Positions 45,548 to 55,749 are shown, counted from the first letter of the stretch. The stretch is 64,000 bases of DNA from Paludibacter jiangxiensis (GCA_945870155.1 CAMBSB010000004.1:20134-84133), one strand, 5' to 3'. Notes: a model not told the origin generated them from the letters alone. Program-made: numbers and translations.

Positions 45548-45563
45548 CATATTATAAAAAAAA

Positions 45564-45956
45564 ATGACTAAAGAAGAGCATATATTTTATTGGGAAAAAC
45601 AAGTTGATGAGGATTTTGATTGTGCAAATGTTCTGTATAAGGCGAAACATTTTGCTCAATCTTTATTTTGGGCTCATTTAGCTCTCGAGAAACTTACGAA
45701 AGCCCTTTGGATAAAAAACAATGAAAGCAATACGCCTCCGCTTGTTCATAATCTACTTCGTCTTTTTACTCAAACAAATGAAGAGTTTACGGATGAACAA
45801 TTGATTTTTGTAAATGAAATGAACTCATTTCAGATCAAAGGAAGATATCCCGATTATATTGAGAGTCTTGAAATGAGTGTAACTAAAGAAGTTTGCGAAG
45901 AATATCTTATTAAAACACAACAAATGATACTATGCTTACGAGAGAAATTGCTTTAA
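45564..45956 (+). CDS. HEPN-domain protein
   Basis: 130 residues, all-helical, with the HEPN pattern FWEKQVDEDFDCANVLYKAKHFAQSLFWAHLALEKLTKALWI and LVHNLLRLFTQ, then FQIKGRYPDYIE. The RNase motif R-x4-6-H of toxic HEPN proteins is not visible anywhere. It overlaps the MNT gene by 25 bases. Such HEPN/MNT pairs act in toxin-antitoxin, phage defence or other nucleotide-transfer systems. Lack of the RNase motif makes a conventional ribonuclease toxin unlikely. Confidence 0.88.
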   Translation: MTKEEHIFYWEKQVDEDFDCANVLYKAKHFAQSLFWAHLALEKLTKALWIKNNESNTPPLVHNLLRLFTQTNEEFTDEQLIFVNEMNSFQIKGRYPDYIESLEMSVTKEVCEEYLIKTQQMILCLREKLL

Positions 45957-46258
45957 AACAAGCTACCGATTTTATTTTAGACTGTTTAAAAAGCGGCATT
46001 AATATTGATAAAGCAATCTTGTTTGGGTCTATTGCTAAGAACGAACAACGAGAATTTTCGGATATTGATATTGCTTTGATATCAAGTCAATTTACAAAGA
46101 ATTTTGTTTCAAACAGCAAATTAACATCAAAGATTAATATTCGTTTTCCGTTAATTGAAGTGCATCATTTTAATTCGGAATACTTTACACAAGGTGACCC
46201 ATTTATAAGCGAGATTAATAAAACCGGATTGGAAATTAAATTTAGAAACCAGCTTTAG
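45932..46258 (+). CDS. MNT-type minimal nucleotidyltransferase
   Basis: 108 residues with the catalytic pattern GS-x10-D-x-D (FGSIAKNEQREFSDIDIALIS, Gly32-Ser33, then two Asp), as in KanNT-like/MNT proteins, and a C-terminal VHHFNSEYF segment. Overlaps the HEPN gene by 25 bases, so translation is coupled. Known partners of this family transfer AMP to the HEPN partner; the acceptor here cannot be told. Confidence 0.9.
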   Translation: MLTREIALKQATDFILDCLKSGINIDKAILFGSIAKNEQREFSDIDIALISSQFTKNFVSNSKLTSKINIRFPLIEVHHFNSEYFTQGDPFISEINKTGLEIKFRNQL

Positions 46259-46376
46259 TTTAGAGTCAACGTAACAAACGGTTTTAGTCTTCAAGGTTTT
46301 ATAATTTTGTCATATAGATTTACGTAAATATTTATCCGCATTAATCACTTTGGTTTAGCAAGTCCTAAAAATCCTC

Positions 46377-46431
46377 TACATTCAACCATCCATTTATATT
46401 ATTGGCTGAATTTCAAGTTTGAAGTTCAGCC
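46377..46431. repeat. 55-bp hairpin-bearing direct repeat, right copy
   Basis: Pairs with 45391-45445 (50 of 55 identical). It ends with the same GGCTGAA..TTCA hairpin. It lies between the MNT stop and the sprA stop, so it may also act as a terminator for one or both, although no clear T-run follows. Confidence 0.8.
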
Positions 46432-46484
46432 AATAGGTGCATTTTATCTATCTTAATCAAGACTCAAGCAATTTAATACTTAAT

Positions 46485-49400
46485 CTACCTCGTTAACATA
46501 AACTTAAAGCTCATGCCAAAATTGGTTGATGAAACAGGGAACGATGACGAAATAAGCGGTGTGCTCATCTGTCGGTCGAAGTACATTTGTATATTAATCT
46601 TGGAGCTAAATACATAATCGGCAATAATTTTAAGCGTAAACATTTTGTTACCGCTCGAAGCTTGCGTGATGTTTTCATCAATTTTTCGAAGCAAAGTTTT
46701 AATATCTTTGTACGATAAATCGGCACTCAATTTCAAATCGTTGGTTACCCTTGTCTGCTGACTATTTTTTAATTTCATTATCACATCAAAGTCCTTTAAC
46801 AAATACCCCACTCCAACTACAAATTCATCCGAAGAAGCTTCGATTAATTGTGTGCTTGTCAGGTTTAAAGCCAGATTACGCTGTTTACGATACTCTAGTT
46901 TGGTTGTCATACTGTTTTTGAGAGCTGCATTTATTCCAATTAATGGGGCAAACTGCTCAGTTATCGAAACCGAAGCAATATCGTAAGGCGACGAAGGAAT
47001 TGGGTTATTTGACTGTACATCACGCACATAACCAAGTGCATTATTATCGTCCATGGCTACCCAAGTTGAAAATGAAGTGTAATTCCCAACACTGTAACGC
47101 GATGTATAAGCATGCGTTAAACTGATATTCCTGAAATTATCTTTCACCCAGGGAATACGCGTTAGCCCATCAAAATTAATACGCCAGTTTGGTAATATAT
47201 TCAAGATAGAAAGGAATGGATTTGTATCCATATTATTGGCATCCCTACCATTATAAGCAGCTAAAAAGGCAGGAATTAACACATCAGATGAGTTGATTCC
47301 ATAAATACCTTTTTTTGAATCATAATCTTTTCCTTTAATTGTTTCATCTTCGGCAAAGAAACCTGTTGATGGATATTTAGTTCTTTCCAGCTTGGCATTC
47401 AGTCTGTTAGCAATAATCTGGCGGTTAGCTAAAAAATTATCAAAAACATCAGATGCATAATTATTTGTAACATCACCTATAGGCTTAAATGCAGTTGCCA
47501 ACGAAATTTGAGTAATATTATAACTTCCTGTAAATGTGCGCGGCATACCATCAAACATATACTGAACAGTAGTATTATCTGCCGTATAACGTTTGGCATT
47601 CAGGTCAATCTTAAATCCGGGGAATGGTTCAAGACTGGCTTTGATATCTAAATCGGATGTAAATGCTGTAGACGCCGGATTTACTATTGAATCATTCATT
47701 ATTAACCAATCATTCTTAACAGCATTATTAATTGTATTGGCATCAAAGAACCCAAAAGCAAAGCCATAACCGGGAGCATTAAGTCCGTTGTTATCTTTTT
47801 CCTGACCAAGAATTCCCGGTTGATTGCGGAATCCGGGCAACACCATACTATTGGATTGACGATAAGTAATGGAAGCACGTCGGGTCATCATTATCAATCG
47901 TGTTGCAAAATCAATTACGTTTCGGCCAGCTGATTGCATATTGGGATCTAATGTAATAACCGATACAGAAATACTATCCATATTCAATTTAGGCGAAATT
48001 TCGAGGGATGTTGCATTCACCGTTTTATAATCTACAGGAAATGCTTTTCCGGTTTTTGTTTTGGCTATTAATGCAATCTTTTCGGAACCTAAATTATGCG
48101 TTATGGTAATTTTTTGATTCTTTTCCAGTTTAACTACCTGATTATAAGTTTTTGGATTAAACTTCTGATTATTATTTTGTTGCGAAGCAAATTTACGATT
48201 TAATTCTTTTAAATATTTCGATTTATTGTACAAAGTCTCAAAGTTTAACTGAGCATCAGCCGACCATGCACCCATAGTTGTAGCAATATTTCCAATTTCG
48301 GTTTTTCCTTTCATTAAAGCCGATCTGTTCCAACTATAAGTAGAATTGTATGAAGTATTGGCATTGATCCAGTCCAACAATGGAATTTTATTGATAGGCA
48401 ATGTCCATGAAGCTGAGAATACTTGTTGGAAAGTATAGGGATTACCCAATTTCTTGATACTCGACCAAACAGTATCTCGCCATTGCTCGTAATAATCTTT
48501 TCCAATTTCAGGAGTAAAATATGCCTCTTCTATGTTGGAGTTCATAGCCGACTGATAAGTAAAATGCAGGGATTTTGTCATATCATATTTTATGTCGAAA
48601 TTTCTATTCCACATAAAATCCTTACTGAAACTCAAATCGAAGTTTGTTGGAGCTCCTACCTGAGCCAAATCGCGCAATTTTATTTGTGAAAATTGTCGAT
48701 TCATATCGGTATTGAAACTCAAAGACGAAGGCAAATAATTGAAATTAAAATCTGAAATGATTTTAAATGCCGGTTTTTTGAGTGCTTTAATATTTTTAAA
48801 TGGTTCAACGGGTTGCGGATTAAATGAGAAATCGTAATTTAACGCCGCACGTTCCTGTTTTATCAAATTGGTTTCAATCTCAGCACTCGATTGATTTGTT
48901 TCGGTATATGCATAAGTAAAGCTCAGATTAGCAGGGTCATAAATCTGTGGTGTTTTACTTTTAATATTGATACGAGCAGATGATATATTAAAACTCTTCG
49001 AAGTGTTTCTTGTTTGCGAATTCATTGTCAAAGTATCTCTTTGAGCTTTGTTTTTCATAGCATTCAATGCATCATTTAACAACACATCTTCATCCAAAGG
49101 ATTGTATTTTGGTGTCAATTTTTCATCGGTATAGGAGAAATAAGCCGGCAACTGTATTTTTGCTTTTTCGGGCAAAAATCTTCCCAATTCAAGACTGGTA
49201 GAGAAATTCATTTGGTATAAATCATCATTACGCCTGTCCATAACATTGCTTTCGATGCTACCATAGCCGGCAGTTTCAACACGGCCCGATAAATTTACAT
49301 TTCCTAAATCGGACAATCCTATAGCCAAATTACCCATAGCAGCCCAGCCACCCTCTTCGTTAAATTCGGACATGCGCAATTCATTTACCCAAATTTCACC

Positions 49401-52400
49401 CGATTTTACTTCGCCACTAGTGTTTCTGATACCAATCATTATATTTTCTACATTCGAAATTGATGGATTTCCTACAACCCTTATTTTATTTTTTCCTTTA
49501 TCGTAAAATGGAATTAAATCAGAAATATAGGATCCATCTTGCTTGGATTGGTTGCGTTTAGTTTTAGCAGCTGTGAGCACATCAAATGAGAAATCGAACA
49601 TATTTTCAGGATACCAAACTATAGCGCGATCAGCTTCTGTGTCGGTATAAGTTCCTTCCGGAGTCAATTTCAATGGAATTTCATATTCATAATAATTATT
49701 TACCATATCAGAACCCATGCGAATAAAGCATGACAACTGATTATCTCCCAGATTATGAACATCTTCAGGTAATTTTTCGGCATGTACAAACATTTGTAAA
49801 CGTTTGTATTGACGCATGTCATAAGCGGTTTTTTTATAAACTGCACGGGCATCATTTGGCGAAAGTTCATTCACTTTCAATACCATAGCCTGTTCGTTCA
49901 GCTGCAATAACTGAGCCTGACCCGGATCAGAAACACGAGTTACACCCGGAGGTAACACATAATTTACAGGTGATTTATCTGCATTTTCTTCAATATTAAC
50001 TGCTTGTACATCAAGCGTTCCTAAGGATACAGGCAAATTGCCCGCCGTGTAAAGCTCTTTTGTGAAACTTCTCCATTCGCCACGAACTAAATCCATAGTT
50101 GCAAAGCGAAGATGCGTTTCTTTTTCAAAATCGGTCATAAACATACGCACGAAACGAATGGATTTAAAATTACGGATACTTCCAACTTTACCTCCATCTT
50201 TATCATAATCTCTGATTGGAATTTTAAACTGATACCAGGTAACTTTTTCTTCTTTTCCATTGGCTAAAGTTACATTGGAAGTATAACTATCGGTAATTCG
50301 GTTTTTGCCAATTTGCATGGAATCACGGCGGATAGAAATTTTATATTGAAAATACTTTTCGTATTCATTCAAAGTATTGTCCATATTAACATCCTCTACA
50401 TCGGGTAGTGAAGTAGCAGTTGTCGAAAAATTATCAGTTGTATTATTGGCTGCATCCGGCGAGTTACCATCTGTACCATTATATCTTTTATATCGCGTTA
50501 AAATATTGGCACTTTGGGTATCATAATAATTACCTTTGTAAAATTGGTAATCATCACCCGATGGGTCATTAATTGGTGAAAATTTATCTTCACTCATACG
50601 TTCGAGTGTCGAAGCATTGACTTTGGCTTTCACTTTATCAACATAGTCTTTGTATGTTGGAAAAATAAATTCTTTTTCGGTGGAAAGTCCATCTAAACCT
50701 ACGTCTTGATTTTTTCTGGCACCTACATTATTATCAAAAGCAGTTACTGTAGACTGTGTTTTAGGCACTCTACCCCAAATTGTTGACTCTGTTTTAGTAT
50801 CATCACCATCAAAAGACAAACCATGTTCAAAAAACTTTTTACCATCCTTTAAAATATCTTCACTTACATCACCCAAATTAAAATATAAATCGCCTCCTTT
50901 ATCTGTTCTATTTTCATCGTAAATAAAAGGATCCATCATCCAAAATTCGATATATTCGATATTTGATTTTTCAAAATCTGTTGCATCAAAACGGCGCATA
51001 ATACCTCCCCAACGATCTTTAGGATTTTTCAAAAACCCATTCTGATCCATTCCATCAATATCCAAATTATATGGACCCCGTTCGTTAGGATAAAACGAAA
51101 GATTCATAACAGTAAGTGTCGACCGGTCAGTAAAAAGTTGTTGTTTATTTGGGAAAACTTCCTTGTAAAGGACATCGCGTGTATAATGATTTGATTGTGA
51201 TTCTAAATTGTTTTGCAAATTTTTTGGCGTACTCGAGCCAGGAGTTTTGGTATTTAAAATCTGATCGACATAATACCAAGACATCAAGGCACGGTTTTTC
51301 CCATATTCAATGGTATTTTTTGTTGCTTCTTCAAAAAATGATGGGGTTGCCGACAAATACCAATTGAAAGGATAATGAATATCAATGGATGTTTTTGTTG
51401 ATTCAAAATCATCGAGATATGCCAATCCTTGTTTGCTTACAACTTTTGAATGTCCCGGAATTAATTGTGCAAACTCGGCGTTTAAAGCTATTGTAGATGG
51501 TTTTGTTGCGTTTACAAAGGGTAGTTTATCCAACATATTGGTCAAAAACTGTGATTCAGTTCGCCAAGCAGTATTTAATCCCCAAATTGTATTGGAAATA
51601 GGCTCACTACCTGTATTTACTTTTGTGGTTAAAGGCGTCTCCGACAAATGCATGATTGTTCCGCCTAAAGTAAAATTCTTATTGAATTCATACTCTAAAT
51701 GCGTACCCAACAAGGACTTACGTTGCATGCTAAACATGGATTGATTTTCGAGTTTAACATCGATATTTGTACCAGATTCTAAAATTGATTGGTTAATAAT
51801 ATTCACACTTCCCATGGTGTAATCAACCGTATAATCAACATTTTCGGTAAGCGTAGCGCCACCTGCAGTAACTGTAACCGAACCACGCGGTACATTCATG
51901 GCATTCAATCGAATTTCAGAACCGCTTGATGACTTATATTCACCAACAATTCTAAATTTATTTTTCTCGCTAAGTTCCTGAGCTACAACTAAGGTAGAAT
52001 CGTATAGTTCCTGAAAAACATATTTATTAGCTATAATACTATCACCAATTGCTTTTCTTAAGTGCGACCCAAAAGGTTCGAGAACGGGGAAAATAATTCT
52101 TCCTGAACTTGACATGGCTGTTAGTCCTTCCACATAGTCAAAACGACCATCGGGAGTTAAATTATTTTTCTGGTCAAGTCTATCCAAATTCATTACCCGA
52201 AGTAATAATTTATTTTTTATGTTTCCTTCGGTAATATATTGCATCTCGGTTCCAACTGAATCATTGCGGTAAACCACATTCAGTTCAAATTTTTCGGCTT
52301 CCATCTGCATTGCACCTAAGGAATACACGTTTTTCATCATCAAATCCCAAGTAGCAAGTTGTGGTGATTGCGCTGTACTTTTTATCAATTTTATCAACAA

Positions 52401-53891
52401 TGCATCCGGAGCAGTTACAGCATCGGTCGAAAACTCACCTACCTGAAAAATTTTACCCCCGTAACTATATTCATAAGCAACTCCCAAAACTTCGTCGGGG
52501 TTTAAAGTAGAACGAAGCGACAAAATACCTAAGGTACTATTAAAAGTGTATTCAGATGATTCAAGTCGACGAGCACTTTCAATTTTTTCATAATCTTCGC
52601 CTCCAATAATGTCATTTGTGCCAAAATTATCCGAAAGTACAGAATTTGTTTTCTGAATATCCCGAACATCGGTCAGGTTTTTAACCAAATCATAGAGTTT
52701 ATTTGCATTATTTTGAGGCAAATTTCCTGCACCAATCTTTGTCCAAAAATTATTATCAATTCTTTTAGGTTCACCTAAATCCATAAAAGCCACGATATTA
52801 CGTGCCTGATCGTAATCGGCTCTTTTATTTGTAATCCACACTTCAATCCTGTTAATAGTTATACCTGATGAAACCTGTGGTAGATTACTCATGGCATCTT
52901 CATAATTTTCTCTGAAATAATGACCAATAAAAAAATGCCTGTTCTCGTCATAATTATCAGCGCTAATAGTAAAATCGCTGGTTTGAGCACCACCTTTTGA
53001 ACTAACTGTTTTTGTTTCAGAATTTTGCTGAGTTGCAATTGCTGAAACGCTCAATTTTCCAAATTTTAAATCTGTTTTAATACCAAATAGAGCCGTACTT
53101 CCAGTAATCAATGAGCTATTCAGAGGCATACTAACGTTCCCCGCTTGCAAATTTTGAATAATATCATCTTCCTTGCCTTTGTAAGCCAATTTCACCATCT
53201 TCTGATCAAAATCAAAAGTTGATTCTGTATTATAATTTAAACCCAAATTTACTTTATCCCCCACAGTTCCTGTTACATTCATTTGAATTTTCATATCAAA
53301 ATCGGGCGTAATAGTTGATCTGTTTCGTTCCGTAAGAGCAGGATTATCTATTTTGTTTTGCTTAATTCCAAACACCAATTCGGCTGAACCGGAAGTACGA
53401 ACCTGAACACCACCAGGACCAAATATCTTATCGGCTGGACCGATATTAAATTTCATATCTGTAAGCGAAAACTTATCTTCATTGGATCTTTCTGAAGAAA
53501 TATTTTTTTCTTTCCAATAATCACGTATTTCTTTTTGAGCCGAATAATTTCTATATTCATTTTCAGTCATTAAATAGGGAGTTGCAATTTCCATATCACC
53601 AACTTGAATTTTGAACACATAAGTACCGGTTTTAGGATTATATTCAACCACAGATTTTACATTCTCAGGCTGTTTTGAATCCATAGGATAGCTTTGCTCT
53701 ATGTCCTCAAAGGTATTTTGAGTATATTTTTTAATAGGGAATTTTTTCAGTGTATCTTTTTCAACTACAGGACTATTAACATCCTGAATTTCAAAATCAA
53801 CTATTGGAGCTGAACTCATAAATGCGTAAACAGTGCTTACCACAACTATAAGGAATACAATGATTGGAAAGATTCTTTTAATATATATCAT
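46485..53891 (-). CDS. sprA: Cell-surface protein SprA/Sov, T9SS outer-membrane translocon
   Basis: 2468 residues, full length for SprA. N-terminal signal/anchor (about 5-25, FPIIVFLIVVVSTVYA), the conserved FNIGPADKIFGPGGVQVRTSGSAELVFGIKQNKIDNP block, QQNSETKTVSSKGGAQ, and long alternating beta segments for the 36-strand barrel that exports T9SS cargo. This links to the T9SS-type C-terminal domains of the proteins at 454 and 8295. Usually near ruvA in Bacteroidota, as here. Transcribed on the - strand after ruvA (241 bases between). Confidence 0.97.
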   Translation of the reverse strand: MIYIKRIFPIIVFLIVVVSTVYAFMSSAPIVDFEIQDVNSPVVEKDTLKKFPIKKYTQNTFEDIEQSYPMDSKQPENVKSVVEYNPKTGTYVFKIQVGDMEIATPYLMTENEYRNYSAQKEIRDYWKEKNISSERSNEDKFSLTDMKFNIGPADKIFGPGGVQVRTSGSAELVFGIKQNKIDNPALTERNRSTITPDFDMKIQMNVTGTVGDKVNLGLNYNTESTFDFDQKMVKLAYKGKEDDIIQNLQAGNVSMPLNSSLITGSTALFGIKTDLKFGKLSVSAIATQQNSETKTVSSKGGAQTSDFTISADNYDENRHFFIGHYFRENYEDAMSNLPQVSSGITINRIEVWITNKRADYDQARNIVAFMDLGEPKRIDNNFWTKIGAGNLPQNNANKLYDLVKNLTDVRDIQKTNSVLSDNFGTNDIIGGEDYEKIESARRLESSEYTFNSTLGILSLRSTLNPDEVLGVAYEYSYGGKIFQVGEFSTDAVTAPDALLIKLIKSTAQSPQLATWDLMMKNVYSLGAMQMEAEKFELNVVYRNDSVGTEMQYITEGNIKNKLLLRVMNLDRLDQKNNLTPDGRFDYVEGLTAMSSSGRIIFPVLEPFGSHLRKAIGDSIIANKYVFQELYDSTLVVAQELSEKNKFRIVGEYKSSSGSEIRLNAMNVPRGSVTVTAGGATLTENVDYTVDYTMGSVNIINQSILESGTNIDVKLENQSMFSMQRKSLLGTHLEYEFNKNFTLGGTIMHLSETPLTTKVNTGSEPISNTIWGLNTAWRTESQFLTNMLDKLPFVNATKPSTIALNAEFAQLIPGHSKVVSKQGLAYLDDFESTKTSIDIHYPFNWYLSATPSFFEEATKNTIEYGKNRALMSWYYVDQILNTKTPGSSTPKNLQNNLESQSNHYTRDVLYKEVFPNKQQLFTDRSTLTVMNLSFYPNERGPYNLDIDGMDQNGFLKNPKDRWGGIMRRFDATDFEKSNIEYIEFWMMDPFIYDENRTDKGGDLYFNLGDVSEDILKDGKKFFEHGLSFDGDDTKTESTIWGRVPKTQSTVTAFDNNVGARKNQDVGLDGLSTEKEFIFPTYKDYVDKVKAKVNASTLERMSEDKFSPINDPSGDDYQFYKGNYYDTQSANILTRYKRYNGTDGNSPDAANNTTDNFSTTATSLPDVEDVNMDNTLNEYEKYFQYKISIRRDSMQIGKNRITDSYTSNVTLANGKEEKVTWYQFKIPIRDYDKDGGKVGSIRNFKSIRFVRMFMTDFEKETHLRFATMDLVRGEWRSFTKELYTAGNLPVSLGTLDVQAVNIEENADKSPVNYVLPPGVTRVSDPGQAQLLQLNEQAMVLKVNELSPNDARAVYKKTAYDMRQYKRLQMFVHAEKLPEDVHNLGDNQLSCFIRMGSDMVNNYYEYEIPLKLTPEGTYTDTEADRAIVWYPENMFDFSFDVLTAAKTKRNQSKQDGSYISDLIPFYDKGKNKIRVVGNPSISNVENIMIGIRNTSGEVKSGEIWVNELRMSEFNEEGGWAAMGNLAIGLSDLGNVNLSGRVETAGYGSIESNVMDRRNDDLYQMNFSTSLELGRFLPEKAKIQLPAYFSYTDEKLTPKYNPLDEDVLLNDALNAMKNKAQRDTLTMNSQTRNTSKSFNISSARINIKSKTPQIYDPANLSFTYAYTETNQSSAEIETNLIKQERAALNYDFSFNPQPVEPFKNIKALKKPAFKIISDFNFNYLPSSLSFNTDMNRQFSQIKLRDLAQVGAPTNFDLSFSKDFMWNRNFDIKYDMTKSLHFTYQSAMNSNIEEAYFTPEIGKDYYEQWRDTVWSSIKKLGNPYTFQQVFSASWTLPINKIPLLDWINANTSYNSTYSWNRSALMKGKTEIGNIATTMGAWSADAQLNFETLYNKSKYLKELNRKFASQQNNNQKFNPKTYNQVVKLEKNQKITITHNLGSEKIALIAKTKTGKAFPVDYKTVNATSLEISPKLNMDSISVSVITLDPNMQSAGRNVIDFATRLIMMTRRASITYRQSNSMVLPGFRNQPGILGQEKDNNGLNAPGYGFAFGFFDANTINNAVKNDWLIMNDSIVNPASTAFTSDLDIKASLEPFPGFKIDLNAKRYTADNTTVQYMFDGMPRTFTGSYNITQISLATAFKPIGDVTNNYASDVFDNFLANRQIIANRLNAKLERTKYPSTGFFAEDETIKGKDYDSKKGIYGINSSDVLIPAFLAAYNGRDANNMDTNPFLSILNILPNWRINFDGLTRIPWVKDNFRNISLTHAYTSRYSVGNYTSFSTWVAMDDNNALGYVRDVQSNNPIPSSPYDIASVSITEQFAPLIGINAALKNSMTTKLEYRKQRNLALNLTSTQLIEASSDEFVVGVGYLLKDFDVIMKLKNSQQTRVTNDLKLSADLSYKDIKTLLRKIDENITQASSGNKMFTLKIIADYVFSSKINIQMYFDRQMSTPLISSSFPVSSTNFGMSFKFMLTR

Positions 53892-54032
53892 AAATTATTT
53901 CAGAAAAGTTTAATTTGTGAGGTCATCACATAACAATCGCAGATTTGTTTTTAGGTTTTCGTATTGTTATTTATTTTTAGGTGTAGGATTTATATCTATT
54001 GTTTTTTTACTTATTTGTAATTAAGGTATTTA

Positions 54033-54089
54033 AGTAAAGAGCAAAGTAGATTATTGTACTCATAATTTATTGTAAATCTGCTCTTTACT
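54033..54089. repeat. Imperfect inverted repeat between ruvA and sprA
   Basis: AGTAAAGAGCAAAGTAGATT pairs with AAATCTGCTCTTTACT, interrupted by a few unpaired bases and a loop of roughly 16-20 bases. It lies in the 241-base gap between ruvA and sprA (both -). It could be a terminator or a transcript-stabilising hairpin; no long T-run is seen on either side. Confidence 0.55.
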
Positions 54090-54132
54090 AATTGGTAAAT
54101 TTAAAAATTGTAAATACTTATATTTATTTGAA

Positions 54133-54723
54133 TTACATCATTTTTAATGCTAATTTTATCAGTTGCTCAACCCTTAAATTTGGTTCACTTTTTTGAATTT
54201 GCTCTACTGTTTTTTGCGAAGCTGAAGCTACAAAACCAAGCATAACCAATGCTGAAACAGCCTCGTCTCTCACTTGATTATTAACAGATGGTATTACACT
54301 ATTTCCTGAATCAAGTCCAGCAATTTTGAGAATTTTATCTTTTAAATCAATAATAATTCTTTGTGCTGTTTTTGTTCCAATTCCTTTGATGGCATTCAGA
54401 GCAGTTACATTGCTTGTAGCAATCATATCCTGAATTTCCTGCGCCGAATACGATGACATTATCATACGGGCAGTATTGGCTCCAATACCTGAAACTGATA
54501 TTAATAATAAAAAAAGTTGACGTTCACTTTGATTCAAGAAACCAAAAAGCAAGTGAGCATCCTCTCTAATAGCTTCATATACATACAATTTAGCTTTTGG
54601 ATTTGTGTTAAGCACCGAGTAAGTAGGTAGACTTATGTGTATGCAATACCCTACACCACCTGTATCAATTACCACAAAAGCCGGTGTTAACTCAGCAATT
54701 TCTCCTTTTATATAGTCTATCAT
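54133..54723 (-). CDS. ruvA: Holliday junction branch migration protein RuvA
   Basis: 196 residues, standard length. Domain I OB-fold (MIDYIKGEIAELTPAFVVIDTGGVGYCIHIS), domain II with two helix-hairpin-helix motifs (LISVSGIGANTARMIM and AIKGIGTKTAQRIIIDLKDKI), and C-terminal domain III that contacts RuvB. Binds Holliday junctions and loads the RuvB motor. A TAnnTTTG promoter lies upstream on the - strand. sprA follows downstream, a common Bacteroidota order. Confidence 0.97.
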   Translation of the reverse strand: MIDYIKGEIAELTPAFVVIDTGGVGYCIHISLPTYSVLNTNPKAKLYVYEAIREDAHLLFGFLNQSERQLFLLLISVSGIGANTARMIMSSYSAQEIQDMIATSNVTALNAIKGIGTKTAQRIIIDLKDKILKIAGLDSGNSVIPSVNNQVRDEAVSALVMLGFVASASQKTVEQIQKSEPNLRVEQLIKLALKMM

Positions 54724-54743
54724 CTGTAATAATTATTTAAATG

Positions 54744-54774
54744 CAAATGTACTTATTTTTATCATAATTACAAT
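54744..54774 (-). promoter_or_regulatory. Bacteroidota-type promoter for ruvA
   Basis: Read on the - strand: ATTG, 19 bases, TACATTTG. This fits the -33/-7 pattern apart from A for T at the first -33 base. Distance to the ruvA ATG (54723) is about 20 bases. Confidence 0.65.
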
Positions 54775-54974
54775 AAGTTTAATCTGGATGAACCTAATTT
54801 TCAGCATTGAAATGAATAACGTTGAAAGTATTTAAAAAGTACAATTAAAAAGTTAAAAGAATTGAAAATGAATAAAAGTCAAGTATAAGAAATTAATATG
54901 AGCTTAAACATTTAAGAATAATTGTTGTTATAAGCAATAAATAAACTAATTATTCATCTCGAAAAATTTAAATT

Positions 54975-55649
54975 ATGAAACAAGTAATTTTGACTTTAGC
55001 ACTTATTCTCACTGCATTATTTTCTAGTTTTGCTCAGCATAAACTTCCGGGTCTTCCATATAAATATAGTGCATTGGAACCTTTTGTTGATAGCACAACT
55101 ATGTATATTCATTTAAATAACCATCATGCTGCTTATGTAAATAATCTGAACAAAGCATTGGAAAAATATCCTGAACTTCAGAATAAAAGCATAGAAGAAC
55201 TTTTAACTGGTTTTAATAATTTACCTGCCGACATTCAAACAGTTGTACGCAATAGTGGTGGAGGACATTATAACCACATGCTTTTTTGGAAAATTTTAGC
55301 TCCCGCTAAAACAACTTCTATCTCAGAAAAAATGGAAAAAGCAATTATTAAAGACTTTAAATCGATAGATGCTTTCAAAGCAGAATTTGAAACTGCTGCA
55401 GCATCACGCTTTGGTTCAGGCTGGGCATGGTTAATTAAACTTCCTTCAGGAAAACTAAGCATAGTTTCAACTGCTAATCAGGATAATAACATTATGCAAA
55501 TTGCGGAAATAAAAGGTAAACCAATTTTAGCTCTTGATGTTTGGGAACATGCGTATTATCTTAAATACCAGTCTAAAAGGGCTGCTTATATCAAAGCTTT
55601 CTGGAATATTGTAAATTGGACTGAAGTAGAAAGACTATATAATGAATAA
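54975..55649 (+). CDS. Exported Fe/Mn superoxide dismutase
   Basis: 224 residues. A signal peptide (about 1-20, LFSSFAQ) precedes a full SodA/SodB domain: LPYKYSALEPFVDSTTMYIHLNNHHAAYVNNL (His ligand), GGHYNHMLFWK (second His), FGSGWAWL and LDVWEHAYYLKYQ (Asp and last His). Metal type (Fe, Mn or cambialistic) cannot be assigned from sequence by eye. Cytosolic forms normally lack a signal peptide, so this one works in the periplasm. A bidirectional terminator follows. Confidence 0.94.
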   Translation: MKQVILTLALILTALFSSFAQHKLPGLPYKYSALEPFVDSTTMYIHLNNHHAAYVNNLNKALEKYPELQNKSIEELLTGFNNLPADIQTVVRNSGGGHYNHMLFWKILAPAKTTSISEKMEKAIIKDFKSIDAFKAEFETAAASRFGSGWAWLIKLPSGKLSIVSTANQDNNIMQIAEIKGKPILALDVWEHAYYLKYQSKRAAYIKAFWNIVNWTEVERLYNE

Positions 55650-55669
55650 ACTTTTCAGTTAAAGACAAG

Positions 55670-55711
55670 AAAAAACGCAAAGTGTAAATTTTTATACTTT
55701 GCGTTTTTTTG
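55670..55711. terminator. Bidirectional intrinsic terminator
   Basis: AAAAAACGCAAAGTGT / ATACTTTGCGTTTTTTT stem around AAATTTTT. A-run on one side and T-run on the other, located between two convergent genes (superoxide dismutase, + ; metallophosphoesterase, -), so it can serve both. Confidence 0.92.
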
Positions 55712-55749
55712 TTTACTATTCTGATATTTAGCTCATTACGGAAATTAAA

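Larger units (their letters stand above)
45191..45563. other. Intergenic region left of the HEPN/MNT pair
   Basis: No ORF. It holds an imperfect inverted repeat, AGTTAG ... CTAACT, around 45265-45313, the first 55-bp hairpin repeat (45391-45445) and a -7-like TATCTTTG at 45540-45547. Confidence 0.55.

Noticed and set aside
46943-51744. Several + strand ORFs opposite sprA (60-119 codons)
   Set aside because: Antisense shadows of a single long conserved gene; no start context or composition supports them.
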